NCBI GenBank assembly: GCA_037176905.1
Contig: JBBBWG010029143.1
Span: forward strand, 1-47,877
DNA: 47,877 nucleotides
Origin: Azolla pinnata
Taxonomy: Eukaryota > Streptophyta > Polypodiopsida > Salviniales > Salviniaceae
Reading direction: 5' to 3'
The translations under genes and the position numbers were made by a program. Every line of letters starts with the position of its first letter. Positions within the stretch are counted from its first letter, which is position 1. The notes beneath the pieces were generated by a model. The model was not told where the DNA came from and made no database searches. It saw only the letters and a list, made by a program, of their open reading frames with translations. Positions 10,981 to 22,317 of the stretch are shown here, in pieces.

Positions 10981-11092
10981 TACATACATACATACATACA
11001 CGCAGGAAGGAAGGAAGGAAGGAAGGAAGGAAGGAAGGAAGCAACAAAACAAAGCAAAGCAAAGCAAAGCAAAGCAAAGCAAAGTAAAGCAG
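10981..11092. repeat. TACA, GGAA and GCAAA microsatellites
   Basis: Three consecutive tracts: TACA (10981-11000), GGAA (11005-11041) and the pentanucleotide GCAAA (11050-11090). They probably lie in the AHL 3' UTR or just beyond it. Confidence 0.9.
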
Positions 11093-11099
11093 CGAGCGC

Positions 11100-12355
11100 C
11101 GTCTCAACTAACACCGCCACCAGCAGCGCCTCCCTCCCTATTGTTGTTTGGGAAGCATGCAAGCACGCACGTCTGGCTGGACATGGCCATCATCATGGAC
11201 ACACAGGGAGGGAGGCGGTAATCAACGAACGGAGATGCCATTAACGAACGATCGATCGAACGAATGGATGAATCGGATCCTCGTCCCTCCTCTTTCCTTT
11301 CATCATCCCCTTCCCCAACTATAGATAGCTAAGCTTGCTTCCCCGGATTCGATTTACGATTCCCCGTCCCCGCCCTCCGATCCACTCCGGGGCCTGTAAC
11401 TCAAATTCCTTGCTGTCAGCTCGTGTTTCCTTCACGATCAATCTCATCCGACTCTTTCCTTCACGATTCTTCTTCCTTCATCTTCTTCTTTGCTTTGCTT
11501 TTTTGCTTTGCTCTTACCCCTCCCTGCCTGCCTGCCTGCCTGTGACTCCTCCGAATGTTCGTTCGTTTGACTGGGAATTCCTCCTCCCCCTCCCTCTTTC
11601 TCTCTCTCCCGTGTCCTCTTCTGCTCCTTCATCATCAGCATTCATTTCATGGCTGGCTGTTGCTAGCTACCTGCTGTTGCTGCTGCTGCTGCTGCTGCCG
11701 CTGCTTTGTGGGTCTTTCTTTTATTACCCCCACCACAGCACATACCTTGAGAAGAAAAAGACAGGGGAGAAAGAGAGATGGGATGGGATGGATGGATAGA
11801 TAGACAGATAGATAGATAATTAACATACGAAGGAAGCAGAGCACCCAATTGGAAGCAGCAGCAGCAGAAGCAGAAGCAGAAGAAGCATTCATTCATTCAC
11901 TCATTCATGGCATGTCCTCGTCAGGAAGCACAGAGAAAAGAAGGAAAAAAAAAAGCAAAGAACGCATGATGCAGAGACTGTTCGTCTCCAACTTCCCTTT
12001 TCTTTTCTCTTTTTCTGTTTTTTGTTGCTTCTCTTGTGTGCTTTTGTTTTGTCGAAGGTTTTGCAGCTGCAAACAAACGGACAGAGAAAAAAGAGAAGAG
12101 AAGGCAAAAGCAAAAAGGCAGAAACGCAAGCTGCGTTTTTAAGTGTTCCCTGCGCTTGCTTTTGGGTTTGCGTTTTTGGACGCACTCGCGGCGCTTGCGT
12201 TTTGTTGTTCTTCTTTTGCTTTTTGCTTTTTGGCCTTTCACGCACACGAGCGAGCGGTCCAGGCTTTTTTTCAGCTTGTTCTTTCCCTTGTCCTCTTCTC
12301 TTCTCTTCTGTTTCTTTCTTTCTTCTTTCATTGCCAAAGTGCAAGAACCATCATC
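11100..12355. other. Low-complexity intergenic DNA, nothing recognised
   Basis: Pyrimidine-rich then purine-rich sequence with short ATTC, GCT, GATA and GCA repeats. Overlapping frames on both strands reflect base composition and have no domain resemblance. Confidence 0.5.
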
Positions 12356-12362
12356 AGGAGGA

Positions 12363-12436
12363 GATCTTAGAGTTCTTCTCATATGCTATGCTTGTGATCG
12401 ATCTTAGAGTTCTTCTCATATGTTATGCTTGTGATC
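12363..12436 (+). repeat. 37-bp direct tandem duplication
   Basis: GATCTTAGAGTTCTTCTCAT begins at 12363 and again at 12400. The copies differ at one base (GCTATG against GTTATG). Confidence 0.9.
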
Positions 12437-15140
12437 GAGCCCCAACTAGATCCATATATCTACAGAATCTCGATCAATCTGCTCCAATCTTTGCTCAAAT
12501 TATCAGTGGAAAGGCTAAAATGCTCTAGCCACTGCCATTTGATTGCCTTTGTTTGTATGACGTGAGTGGAGGCTAGATTAGAGAGGCCCTTGATCCTTCA
12601 ATGTGTATGTATGTATGTACCCTTCCGCAAAAATGAATTCCTCTATTACACAACCTTTTCTTCTTTCCTCTTCTCTTTGCTGGTAGCGACCGGTCCATTG
12701 ATCCATCTCTCAATCACTTGCATTCTTACTCCACTCATCAATCACCAATCATCACTCGATCGATCGATCATTCATTCCCCGACAATGCAAGCCTACTATA
12801 GTTATAGCTTTAAGCTTCTTCCCGCCGCCTTTTTCGGGCTTCTCGACGATTTTCGATCCATCGGAGCCCAACGAAAACAAAGAAGAAGAAAACGAAAACA
12901 AACGTCGGACGTACGGTCCATAGAATGTAACATTCGCGAGCTTCTTTCCGGCTTTGCAAAACACGGAATTGTAAGCTTGCAAACCATTGCGATTTTTTCC
13001 TTTCTTTCTTGCCCTCGGAAAAACAAAAAAAAAAACAAATCATAAATTTTACCCTTGTCTTAGAGAAATAGAATTTATGTTCCTTAGAATCTAAATGTTT
13101 TAACTAAATTCACCATTCTTCTGGCCTGAAACACGCTTTTAGCGATTTTTATCAATCTCAAATGCTCGAATCATTCTCAGTTGCGTCTGTGTTTTGCAGC
13201 TTGCAAAACCATGGTTTACCGTATCATGGGATGGGATGGGCCATACATACATACAGACATACATACGCTCGATTTATGTCGGCCTCTGCGATTCCCATAC
13301 GCAACCATTGCGATCGATCGTTCCGTATAGGCCTTTACAAACACGCGCATCTATAGAGTGCATTATGCACCGATGAATCCTGAACGGATACGTATTACTA
13401 GCTGGATATGCACTTTCACTAACTATTACTAGCCAAGGCTTTTTCCCAGGCTACATCCCGATCTGTATACTCCACATAATTTGCTTGCCCAAGCAAGGCC
13501 AATGAAGATTTGGTACTTAACACACAAAATGTCCAACTAGCTCATCCATCTCCTTTGTATGTCGGTCTTAGGCATATTACATATCTATGCCTATGGATAC
13601 AGAACCCAGCAACAGAAGCGGTAGATGGTTCATGGAAGTCATTTTTGGAAGTGGGTGAGTGATCCAATGTTGGGTTTGGGGAGTTCGATTCGAATCCTAG
13701 CCGTCAGAGGGCACTTCCTGGTGGCCCCTCGATCCCACGCAGTTTCCAACGGGTTTCGAGCTGCCACCGTCTGTCTGGTCACTCACTGACCCCACCACCA
13801 CCATTGTTGTCATCCTCGAAGTTCTCTCGTAACGATGCATGCATGCATGTATGTACACCTCGGAATGATGGGCGAAAAAAGGAAGAAGAAGAGCTTATGC
13901 GCATCGAAAACGGGCGCAAACAACAACGTTTACCAGAGAGTGAGTGAGTGAGTAGCGTGTCTCGCCATAGCCTGGTCCCCAAGGGGAGCTTGATGACGAT
14001 AGATGATGGTGATCATGGCGATAATGATGATGATGATGATGATGATGATGGTAGCATCGGCTGTTCTTCCTCGATGCATCACAAACGGTTCCTACGAGAT
14101 GATTTGATTGTGTTGTGCGTGGGCCTGTCTGCATCCTTTTGCCCCCGCAAACATCTGCCTGTTCATCTTTGGCCCCGTATGCTCCGCTTCTAAAGCCGCG
14201 GCTTGAGAGCCGATGATATCCATCGAGAGCTGTCGAATGAGATGTTGTGACAAGGGAGGACTGTGCACTACCCAGATATACGATCGAGATCTCGACGACG
14301 ATATAATTCTCAGCTCTGCTTCTTCTCGCTTTGATGCAGATTAAAGAGGGCAAGAGTTCAACTTTGTGAAAGGAGATGTATAGGTACAAAGCAAACAAGA
14401 CTCTGCGGTTAACAATGCATTATAAAAGACAATCAAGTCGAGTACAACATGGGCAGCGTTTATGGTTTCTGAAGCAGTGGCCTCCTTTGAAGTGTTTTAG
14501 ACAACTACAACATAGTCTAGGATGGTGTTATTTACCGCCAAATTATCTTCTTTTCGCCGGCTATAACTTACCGATACATTTAGATGTTAATTTGGTTGAT
14601 TGTAACCCTTCAATAGGTTTCTATTTACACATGTTTTGTAGCCAAGGTGGCGTTTTCTGTGTTCGCTAATAGATGTATATGTTTATTTGGGGGAAAAAAA
14701 ATCAAATCAAATGTTGTCACTGAAACAGCCGAAAAATATAAGGAATAGCTAAGAAGTGTAAGGTGTGCGAGGAGAAGCTCGGAATCGATCTACCAGCAGA
14801 AGTTTGAGGAGGAGCCCAATCTAAACTTTACTCTGGGATATGAATACAAAGGAGAGCAGCGACTTTGACCATCAATGCCAAGCCAGAATAATATCAACTT
14901 TGACGAGAAGAGGGTACAGTGTCGACTCTGCTTTCGAGCCTCCGGCTCTGCGTCACGATCCTCACTGCCTCCAAGCTCTCGTCAGAGGCGCGAATGTGAG
15001 CAACACTCTTTCGTCGAATTGAATGGGCTAATAGAGCTTCCGCTATATGTTGGCTCAAAGGTTGAGTTACCAAGTATCATGAGTACCAGCACAAAATGGA
15101 TTATGCAAATATTCAAACCCATGACCTTTACATACAAGGC
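12437..15140. other. Intergenic DNA without recognised genes
   Basis: No splice-linked coding frame or RNA fold was found. Small features are TGTA (12603-12620), GATC (12758-12770), CATA (13245-13265) and GAT (14027-14049) microsatellites and a possible SINE fragment near 13650-13780. Confidence 0.5.
13646..13765 (+). mobile_element. Possible tRNA-derived SINE fragment
   Basis: GTGGGTGAGTGATCC (13651) resembles a Pol III A box. About 30 bases later AGTTCGATTCGAATCCTAGC (13682) resembles a B box, although no cloverleaf can be folded. The following GCCGTCAGAGGGCACTTCC is like the body of plant SINEs. No poly-T or poly-A tail or target-site duplication was identified, so this is weak. Confidence 0.25.
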
Positions 15141-15145
15141 GAATC

Positions 15146-15156
15146 ATCCCACATAA
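15146..15156 (+). promoter_or_regulatory. Upstream sequence element (USE) of U4 gene 1
   Basis: ATCCCACATAA matches the plant snRNA USE consensus RTCCCACATCG at 9 of 11 positions and starts 69 bases before the RNA. A TATA-like TACAAAG follows at 15179-15185, 22 bases after the USE. Confidence 0.7.
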
Positions 15157-15214
15157 GCAGTTGCAAGGAAAGGTCAGCTACAAAGCGTAAGGGTGCTAGA
15201 ACCTGTAGCTCTTC

Positions 15215-15372
15215 ATCTTTGCGCTTGGGGCAATGATGTAGTTAGTGAGGGCTTCCCGAGACGCGTCAATTGCTGGTTGAAAACTATTTCCAACCCCCCT
15301 CCTTGGTCCGCAAGGGCCTCGGAGAATTTTTGCAAAAGGCCCCTCCTTGCCCTGCCAAGGGGCTTGGGGCCT
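15215..15372 (+). ncRNA. U4: U4 spliceosomal snRNA, copy 1
   Basis: The 5' end ATCTTTGCGCTTGGGGCAAT and the internal TTGCTGGTTGAAAACTATTT are diagnostic of plant U4. The 5' stem-loop is GATGT (15235-15239) paired with GCGTC, enclosing AGTGAGG...CCGAGA, the kink-turn that binds the 15.5K/Snu13 protein. A second hairpin (CTCC...GGTCC-GCAA-GGGCC...GGAG) precedes the Sm site AATTTTTGC. The 3' terminal hairpin is AGGCCCC...GGGGCCT with an inner CCTTG/CAAGG stem, ending at 15372. The length of 158 nt agrees with about 154 nt for plant U4. U4 pairs with U6 in the U4/U6.U5 tri-snRNP and keeps U6 inactive until splicing is activated. Both ends are placed by structure; mature ends may differ by a few bases. 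The TATA element is poor (TACAAAG), so expression may be weaker than copy 2. Confidence 0.87.
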
Positions 15373-15973
15373 AACAACACATCAAATTCCCATCAAAGCA
15401 AGCTGAGCAATGTTTTATTTAGAATTGTCCATTGTTATGATCGAGGTATAGATACAAGGAGTTGATCCCACTCACCAGCATCAGCAAACGCGGAGAGGAT
15501 ATAGAGGGTTTGGACATTGAGTCCCCTTGTCACTGATTATTAGCCTCTACCCTCGTCACAGTAGGAAGATGGCCTGGCCAGATAGGGATGGGAAGCTTGG
15601 GTCGATCCTCGTCACACCAGAATGCTTTTCGCGTGCCGAAAAAGGTCGAGTCGATCGTCGTTTTCCGGGGCTTAACCTTGACTTTGCGCGATTCCCGCCA
15701 CAGCTGTGATGCTTGCACGAGTCGGAAGGTCGAATCGATCCCCATCATCAGGCTTGGCATCGCCTCATTCCCGTCGAGCTTCTGGAGCTGCACCCGGCGG
15801 GAATCGTGGGCGGAACGTTGATTGAGCTCATGCGAGAAGCCAAGCTGTAGTTGGCTGCTTCTCGAGGAAGAGCTTCTTCTAATCCTCACTCTCCATACAA
15901 GGTTCAGCTCTGGCTTCCAATTCTACTGGAGTTCCCAACAAGAAAGACATGGATGTAAATGAGATTTGGATTT

Positions 15974-15984
15974 GTCCCACATGG
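15974..15984 (+). promoter_or_regulatory. Upstream sequence element (USE) of U4 gene 2
   Basis: GTCCCACATGG matches RTCCCACATCG at 10 of 11 positions and starts 66 bases before the RNA. Confidence 0.8.
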
Positions 15985-16006
15985 AGGAGCAGAAGGCAAA
16001 TCTGGC

Positions 16007-16013
16007 TATAAAA
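16007..16013 (+). promoter_or_regulatory. TATA box of U4 gene 2
   Basis: TATAAAA begins 33 bases before the U4 5' end and 22 bases after the USE. Confidence 0.75.
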
Positions 16014-16039
16014 TGAGAGGGGCCTCTCCTGAAGACCTC

Positions 16040-16190
16040 ATCTTTGCGCTTGGGGCAATGACGCAGTTAGTGAGGGCTTCCCGAGACGCGTCAATTGCTG
16101 GTTGAAAACTATTTCCAACCCCCCTCCCTGGTCCGCAAGGGCCTAGGAGAATTTTTGCAAAGGCATATTCCTCTTCACTGAGGAGTGCCT
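16040..16190 (+). ncRNA. U4: U4 spliceosomal snRNA, copy 2
   Basis: Over the first ~125 bases it differs from copy 1 at only four positions plus one indel; the matching start points are 825 bp apart. The 5' stem is GACGC paired with GCGTC, with the kink-turn AGTGAGG...CCGAGA, the GGTCC-GCAA-GGGCC hairpin and the Sm site AATTTTTGC. After the Sm site the sequence departs wholly from copy 1 but still folds: AGGCA...TGCCT with inner TCCTC/GAGGA, ending at 16190, for 151 nt. Both copies are followed by a shared AACAACA motif that may belong to the 3'-end formation signal. A good USE and TATA box lie upstream. It is very likely a functional U4 gene. Confidence 0.9.
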
Positions 16191-17050
16191 CAACAACAAA
16201 TACCAAAATTGAAGGAAATCTGCACATATTTCTTTGCTGGTGGTTTCAGACAATAGATTTGATGTTCGGGAGATTAGACCATGGATTCATGGATTTGATT
16301 TCACCAGATTTTGCCCTCCGATACTATCATTTGTGTGGAGCAATTCGGCCGCAACTTGTCCAAGGTTTGACAAAACCTCATTCATGTACTGAAACTGGTG
16401 TTTGATTCCATAGCATACCTAGATACAAACAATGTCTGACGTGGCCATAACCGTGATACCCACATCATCGATGCAAGTAGACCAACTAGCTCTGATAACC
16501 AAGCGACGAAACGGATCATTGTTTCCAAGTTGCGCGAGCTACAGCATTATCATTGAGCGACTAGAAAGGAAGAAGACTTTGCTTGCGATTCCGATGCATG
16601 GCATCGATACATCCAAAGCTGCATTATTGCACGCAAAAGGTTTGCAACAAGCACAGCCTGCGAGGTATCAGACATTCGAGTTGACAGATAGATGATAACC
16701 CTATTTACACATCATGTCGCCCCTGTTAAGGAATGGATCACATCAATAAATAGAGATAGGACTCTTTAACTACTTCGTCCATCTTCTGCGAGGTTAATTT
16801 TGACCTGGGAAACGAGAACTTTAAGAGGATATTTTTCGCGTTTCAGCATTATCCAGGCTGCTCAATATGACATCTTGTACAACTTTCAAGAAGCGTGGGT
16901 TGAAGCATATGACCAAAATCTGAATCGTTTTCATTGCTTAAAGGCACCAATCCTACAACATGCTTACAATATACCGGTGTGAATCAGCCATGTCAAATCA
17001 TTTATTGCCTCTAAAAGTACTGCATGATACAAAACCCAATAGAAAGGCCT
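16191..17050. other. Intergenic DNA between U4 copy 2 and VPS29, nothing firm
   Basis: Short chance frames only. AGCTCTGATAACCA at 16488-16501 is a near match, on the minus strand, to a retroelement primer-binding site for initiator tRNA-Met, but no long terminal repeats were seen around it. Confidence 0.4.
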
Positions 17051-20000
17051 TCAAGAAACTGGCTGTGCCTTCTTGAAATCAATTTTGTCAACCTTTACTA
17101 CACCCTCAATAAGTTCATACACATAAACAACCACTCGCAATCCATCAATATCCATCAGGACAAAGCTAGGGTTCACATCATAGGTTATGCTACTAAAAGC
17201 ACCTGTTGCTGATCCAGGGTTGATAATCACACCTCCCTCATGTTTGTAAGCTTTGAACTGATGAGTATGCCCTGTGATAAGTATATCGACATCTAATTGG
17301 CGCTGAAGCATGGCCAGGGAATCAAGATCTCCCCATGGAATAATCTGCACCACAGTAACAATCACAACATCAAAACATGCATCACTACACATTAAATCCA
17401 TTAAAAAGGAACAGAAAAAACCATGGATTGGAACAAACTTATTAAAAAATACAACAAAAAAAGACAATTTTACAACAATGAGGAAGCCTTACAAGGTTTC
17501 GTAATTAAGAAAATAAGGCATATGCAAGGGATATAATGCTCTTTCAGGAGGACATGAAGTATACGCAAATTGATGCTCTGACAGAGTGGAATGTGATGCA
17601 GTCTTACAATCGGATAGCGAATGACACTTTAAGGTATTTTCAAATGCTGATTAGCATTGCGACAGACTCCAGTTATCGATATTTGGCTGATGTTGTGTGA
17701 CTGTCTGGGGCATAGAAACAGAATATATTACACAGCACATATGCTGATTAGCATTATGACATACCCAGTTATCAATATATGAATTGTGGGATTAGAGCTG
17801 CTGTAGCTCTTCAGTGGGTCTCAAGATTTCATCATGTCATGACTCAGACCACTTTCCCTGATTATGTCATGAAATAATAGCAAAAGACCATACTACATTG
17901 AATATTACTTCTGTATGTGAATGCGTAACTGAAGAAAGTCCTTCACCGATGAACACATATCTGTTAATTAAAGCTTTTGTGTGAAAATGCAGCCTGGGAG
18001 AGTTTACCACTTAATTGATTGTGTAACTGGAGTAAGGCAGATTTTATTCCCTGAATCACAAGCTTTCCTTCAGCTTTGAGGCCTATGCTGCCTCCTCTTC
18101 AATTCTGATTTCGGTGTCCTCACTTGGGGAGATAAACCACCACAAGAGCATTTTATGTGTTGTGTACTTCAATTATATATGTGAGTTCCTTATGATTAGA
18201 GAGATTCTAGACACCATTCTTCGTCTTTCCTAGAGGTTAGGCCACTTCATAATCCTGAATGATTTTTGCCTCGATAATTTACAACTGTGTTTCCAACATA
18301 GAGACAAACGCATTTGGTGTTACAATTGGCTTCCAGTTCCAGAGAAAATATCAAGATGGGACACCACCCTAAACCAGGACACTCTTGAGATATTCACCAA
18401 CCCAGAAATCTAATACAACACACATTGAGATAGGAAAATCGACATGCTTGTGTATCAAAAAAGAAAATACAAAAGCAAAGCCACAGGCAGTCAAACTGCG
18501 ACTTGGTCACATGGCAACATTACATTAGGTACCCTTTGGATATGAGCATCACACCCACTCTAAGATCCTGTGCTGTACCTAATAATGAAACTTACATTTG
18601 ACATTTTTATGTGGCTTAGAGCCAGCTTGCCATGCCATGAATAACTCTTGCATTTAATATTCTTTGTGGCTGAGAGCCTAGCTCGTCACTATACAAATAA
18701 AAAACAATGTACAGTAATAGTTGCTTTCATGGTAATACACTTATACACATTTTCTACTCTAATTATTTTAATCATCTTCCTCCTATCAAAGAAAAATAAT
18801 CAGGTAAGAGTTTTTCCAGATAATATTTAGAAATCTCTAACACCACTTCAAAGAGTAGCACCAGTACAACAATATAAGTCGAACATCATAGATTTTCCTT
18901 CCAGTGACTTGCATTATAATGTATATTTTGAGCCAAACGTCCTCACTCATCCTGAATTAGTGGTGATCTACACTCAATATTTTTGACATGTTTCTTAGGG
19001 CTGAAATAACAAATTTCTAGAACCTATGGCTGTTTCTCCCAAGTTTGGTTATGGGTGCTGTAGATTAAGATAGGAAGAGAGAAATATGGGTTTGTACAAG
19101 TGAATGTGCACATAGAATGAATGTGAACTTACGCCTAGAAAGAAGCAATGAAAGTAAACCTATTGTAGTATAACTCATCCAAGTAATCAATCAAGAAGTC
19201 ACATTCACTTCACTCTTCTTGGTTTCTCCTTCTCCCTGAAACACAACCACACCTTGACCTGATGATACTTTTCGAGATATCCAGCAAATAGCAATTCAGA
19301 AGGGCTTCATTCTCTATGCATGGATGGATGTACCATTTGCCATGCTGCTAATGCATGAGGATGGGAACTTCTTAAGAAAATGTCACTATTTGCTAATATG
19401 TTGCATAATACTACAGTCTTCTTTCATTCCCCACAGTTGCTTTTTCTTTCCTACTGTCAAGGTTCTTTGCACAGAAGATTCAAGCAGAAAAACTACAACC
19501 ATGAATGAGTTACATGAAATTTACTCAAAATTCTTTATCAAATCCAAAACAGGTTAACAATGAATAATTAATATTCTGAAAATCAGGGAGGCTGGCACTT
19601 CATCAGGTGCAGAAATGATTGAGAAACAAAGGAGATTTGGAATAAATTGATTATGGCCCGTCGTGGTGATTATTAGTGATTATATTTATCAAATTGGCCG
19701 ATATGGCAGTGATGTAGGAACAAGGCCGAATCTAACAATTGTCTGGAAAAAGAAAACTACACTTTGGCAAAAATATCATCGACATATGAGTTTCTTGTAA
19801 ACATTGCTAACAAGAGTGGCATTTTCGAAAAGAGATGTAGCATCTATGACACGAGGTTATCTTAATACCTTACCAAAAGAAACTAATTTTTTCATTTCAC
19901 CTGCATGTCAACCTTCCTTTTACAATCTCAAGGATGTCAGTTTTTATAGTTAAAAAACTTATACACTGGACGTAAAAGACAGGGTCAAGGTGATTTCCCT

Positions 20001-20586
20001 GCAGTTCGAGAACAAAGGGCCTACCTGATGACCATGGCAAATGCCCAGCTTGAAAGAGCCTATTGTCAAGACCTTGGTCTCTGGGTATCGAGAATCTTCA
20101 TCATACTCTCCTTTCGCAATGTGGACATCAGTACAGAGGCTCCTCAGGTAGTCATGAATTTCCTGCGAAATCAGAAGAGCAAAATAAAAACATGGAAAGG
20201 TAAAAATATGGAAAAGAAAAAGAACAAAAAACAGCCAGCAAGAGAGTATCTTCTTTTCCACAAGAGCTGGACGCCCAGGTAGAACAACATTTCCGTCGAA
20301 GCTACAGAACGAATGACTCCTTTTGAACGCAAAGAGACCATGAAAGCTTATCGAGGAGGCTTCTTCTGACACGCATCCTCCCGGTGGGGGGGAGATCAAA
20401 CACGTGCGCGATACATGCAGCAGACCTCGATGAAGCAGAGGGGAGCATGTTCACCTTGATGCAGAGATTCCCGGGGCTGACGATGTGCTGGATTTTCCCA
20501 GGGACGAGCATGGACTTGAACTTGGCGGGCAGATCGGAGGCGCGGTGGGGGATGTGCAGATCGCCGAGAGCAAGCACGAGCACCAT
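17051..20586 (-). CDS. VPS29: Vacuolar protein sorting protein 29 (retromer subunit, 3 exons)
   Basis: Reading the minus strand, exons are 20586-20455, 20162-20025 and 17344-17051, all phase 0 with GT..AG borders; they encode 187 aa, close to the ~190 aa of the family. The start [20 protein letters not shown] is the conserved VPS29 N-terminus. VPS29 has a metallophosphoesterase fold without proven enzyme activity and works as a scaffold in the retromer core (with VPS35 and VPS26), which retrieves vacuolar sorting receptors from endosomes. Metal-site positions are kept: GDLH, GNLCIK, CHGHQ and TGHTHQ. Other family landmarks are [33 protein letters not shown] and [15 protein letters not shown]. 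Residues 36-38 read VSP before GNLCIK, where many orthologues have ICT. The second intron is long (2,680 bp) and I see no nested gene in it. Confidence 0.95.
17345..20024 (-). other. VPS29 intron 2, no nested gene recognised
   Basis: AT-rich sequence bounded by splice sites on the minus strand. No coding frame with family resemblance and no obvious transposon ends are visible inside. Confidence 0.6.
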
Positions 20587-20804
20587 GTTGGATCCGGGAG
20601 TCGGAGGACGAAGACGGATGGAATCGATCAGATTCCGGGCGGGGCGATTCCTGCTGCGAGATCTCTCAGCAGCCGAGCGCCATCGCTCGGGGGCGCATCG
20701 TGGTGCTCGTCGTCTCTTTCTCTTTGCGACCAAAAACCACCATTTTTCTGCGTTTGTATGGGCTCTAAGAAAAACCACCATTTTGAAATCTTTTGGTTCC
20801 TCTC

Positions 20805-21100
20805 TTGATCAAAATCTTCTGTTTGTTGGTTCTGTATCGATCGATCGATCGATTGGTCTTGATCAAAATCTTCTGTTTGTTGGTTTTGTATCGAACGATT
20901 CGAGATCGAACGATTGGTTAACATCGTCAACTTGTTCGTCCGTTTCGATCGGTAGTAAACTTGTTTGTCTTTCGATCCGCAGCGAACACTAGTTTGTCTT
21001 TCGATTAGCGGTAAACTCGCTCGTCGTTCGATCCGTAGCGAACACTAAGTTTGTCTTTTGATTAGCGGTAAAAACTTGTTCGTCGTTTCGATCGGATCAG
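20805..21100. repeat. Degenerate 54-56 bp tandem repeats beside the VPS29 promoter
   Basis: TTGATCAAAATCTTCTGTTT starts at 20805 and 20859 (period 54). A second set starting CGATCCGYAGCGAACACTA recurs at 20973 and 21029 (period 56), with GATTAGCGGTAAA in each. GATC-based steps (20837-20853) are embedded. The block begins about 220 bases upstream of the VPS29 start. Confidence 0.7.
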
Positions 21101-22315
21101 TAGATTTTTCTGCTGCATCGATTCTTTGCCTTTTTTTTTTTCTTTTTATATTCGTTTTCCCTCGTGCAAACCGAGCTTTTTAAACAGGGTTAATAGCAGG
21201 CAAACAATCTTTTGGAGCTTCTTGCTTGTGTATCTCTGCTGTGATGATAATGCAGATACGTATGTATAAGATCGTTCCGACCATTACTGTCTTGGCTCCA
21301 GGTTCTTAAGAGTACATGGATTCACATACACACATGCGCGAAAAACCGGCGCCATATATATGAAGCCATTGGTAGCCTTTTCTTCGGAACTTCTTCCACT
21401 TTTTTCCGTTCCTTCTCCACGAGCAAATCCCATTGCTACTTACTGACGCGGCTACGAGAAACTTGCTCGATCGTCGTCGCATGAGAGAGCAAGAGCTTTC
21501 TCTTTGTTTCTAAGGGATTGGGGGGTATGGAGAGGCTTTGTTTCAACCCCAAACCCGAGCATGTGTCGAGATACGAACTTTGCACCCATCTCCACAGTTA
21601 ACTCGGAAGTCAGAAATTCGACCTGGAAAACAGTACAGAACACATTACGCATGATCGCCGCAAAACAACGGGAGACTACCAGCTCTCGAAACCTTTTCTC
21701 CTTTGTGTTTAGTTTTTGTTTTTTTTGTTCACAGGGGACTCAAGGACCCGCTCACTTCAAGACAAAACGAAAGTATCCTTGCCACTTGAGCTATAATCAT
21801 CGTCAATTTGTAGTTTGTAAAATTGTTCCCATAATCTCTGGGCAGGGTGTTGACCTGTGCAAAAGAGGACTTTGGTGTGTACGAAGCTTAAAGCCTTTTC
21901 CTCGACTTTGAACAGCGTTGTGCAGGCACAGGCCATATCTACATGCTCCTTCCTCCGCTCCGTTCCATTCTGTTCTGTTCCGTTCTCGATTTGTAGCAGG
22001 GCCAGTGAGCATGTTTGGCATGGAGCGAGGACTCCCGAGTGAGTGAGTCTGTATTTTTTTTTCTTTTCCGAACCTGCCGATTTCCTCTGTGTCCTATCCC
22101 GTTTCAAAAACAAAGATCTTCCCGCTTCCACATACCGATAGACAGATATATATTATACAGATCTTCCCGCGTAAGCCCGACGATCGGAGCTTCTCTGCGA
22201 AGCAGTAGACGTGGCAAGAGCGGCTCAGGGTCCCAGACGGCTGCCGACTGAGCAGCCGGAAACCGCTTCTCCAACATGGCGCGCTCGGTGCAGAGGCCAA
22301 CAAAGGGCGACAAGG
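21101..22315. other. Intergenic DNA, nothing recognised
   Basis: Mixed-composition DNA with only short frames and no convincing splice-linked coding sequence. A TACA microsatellite begins at 22318. Confidence 0.5.
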
Positions 22316-22317
22316 AA

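Noticed and set aside
11849..12528. Overlapping Lys/Arg-rich and Phe/Leu-rich frames on both strands
   Set aside because: They reflect purine/pyrimidine strand bias; no splice-linked or family-like protein.
15530..15889. 119-codon minus-strand frame between the U4 copies
   Set aside because: Looks at most like a decayed element; no domain I can name and no repeat partner in the window.
16488..16501. Primer-binding-site-like sequence (initiator tRNA-Met) suggesting a Copia element
   Set aside because: One extra base relative to the usual site, no terminal TG..CA repeats and no gag or pol frames nearby.
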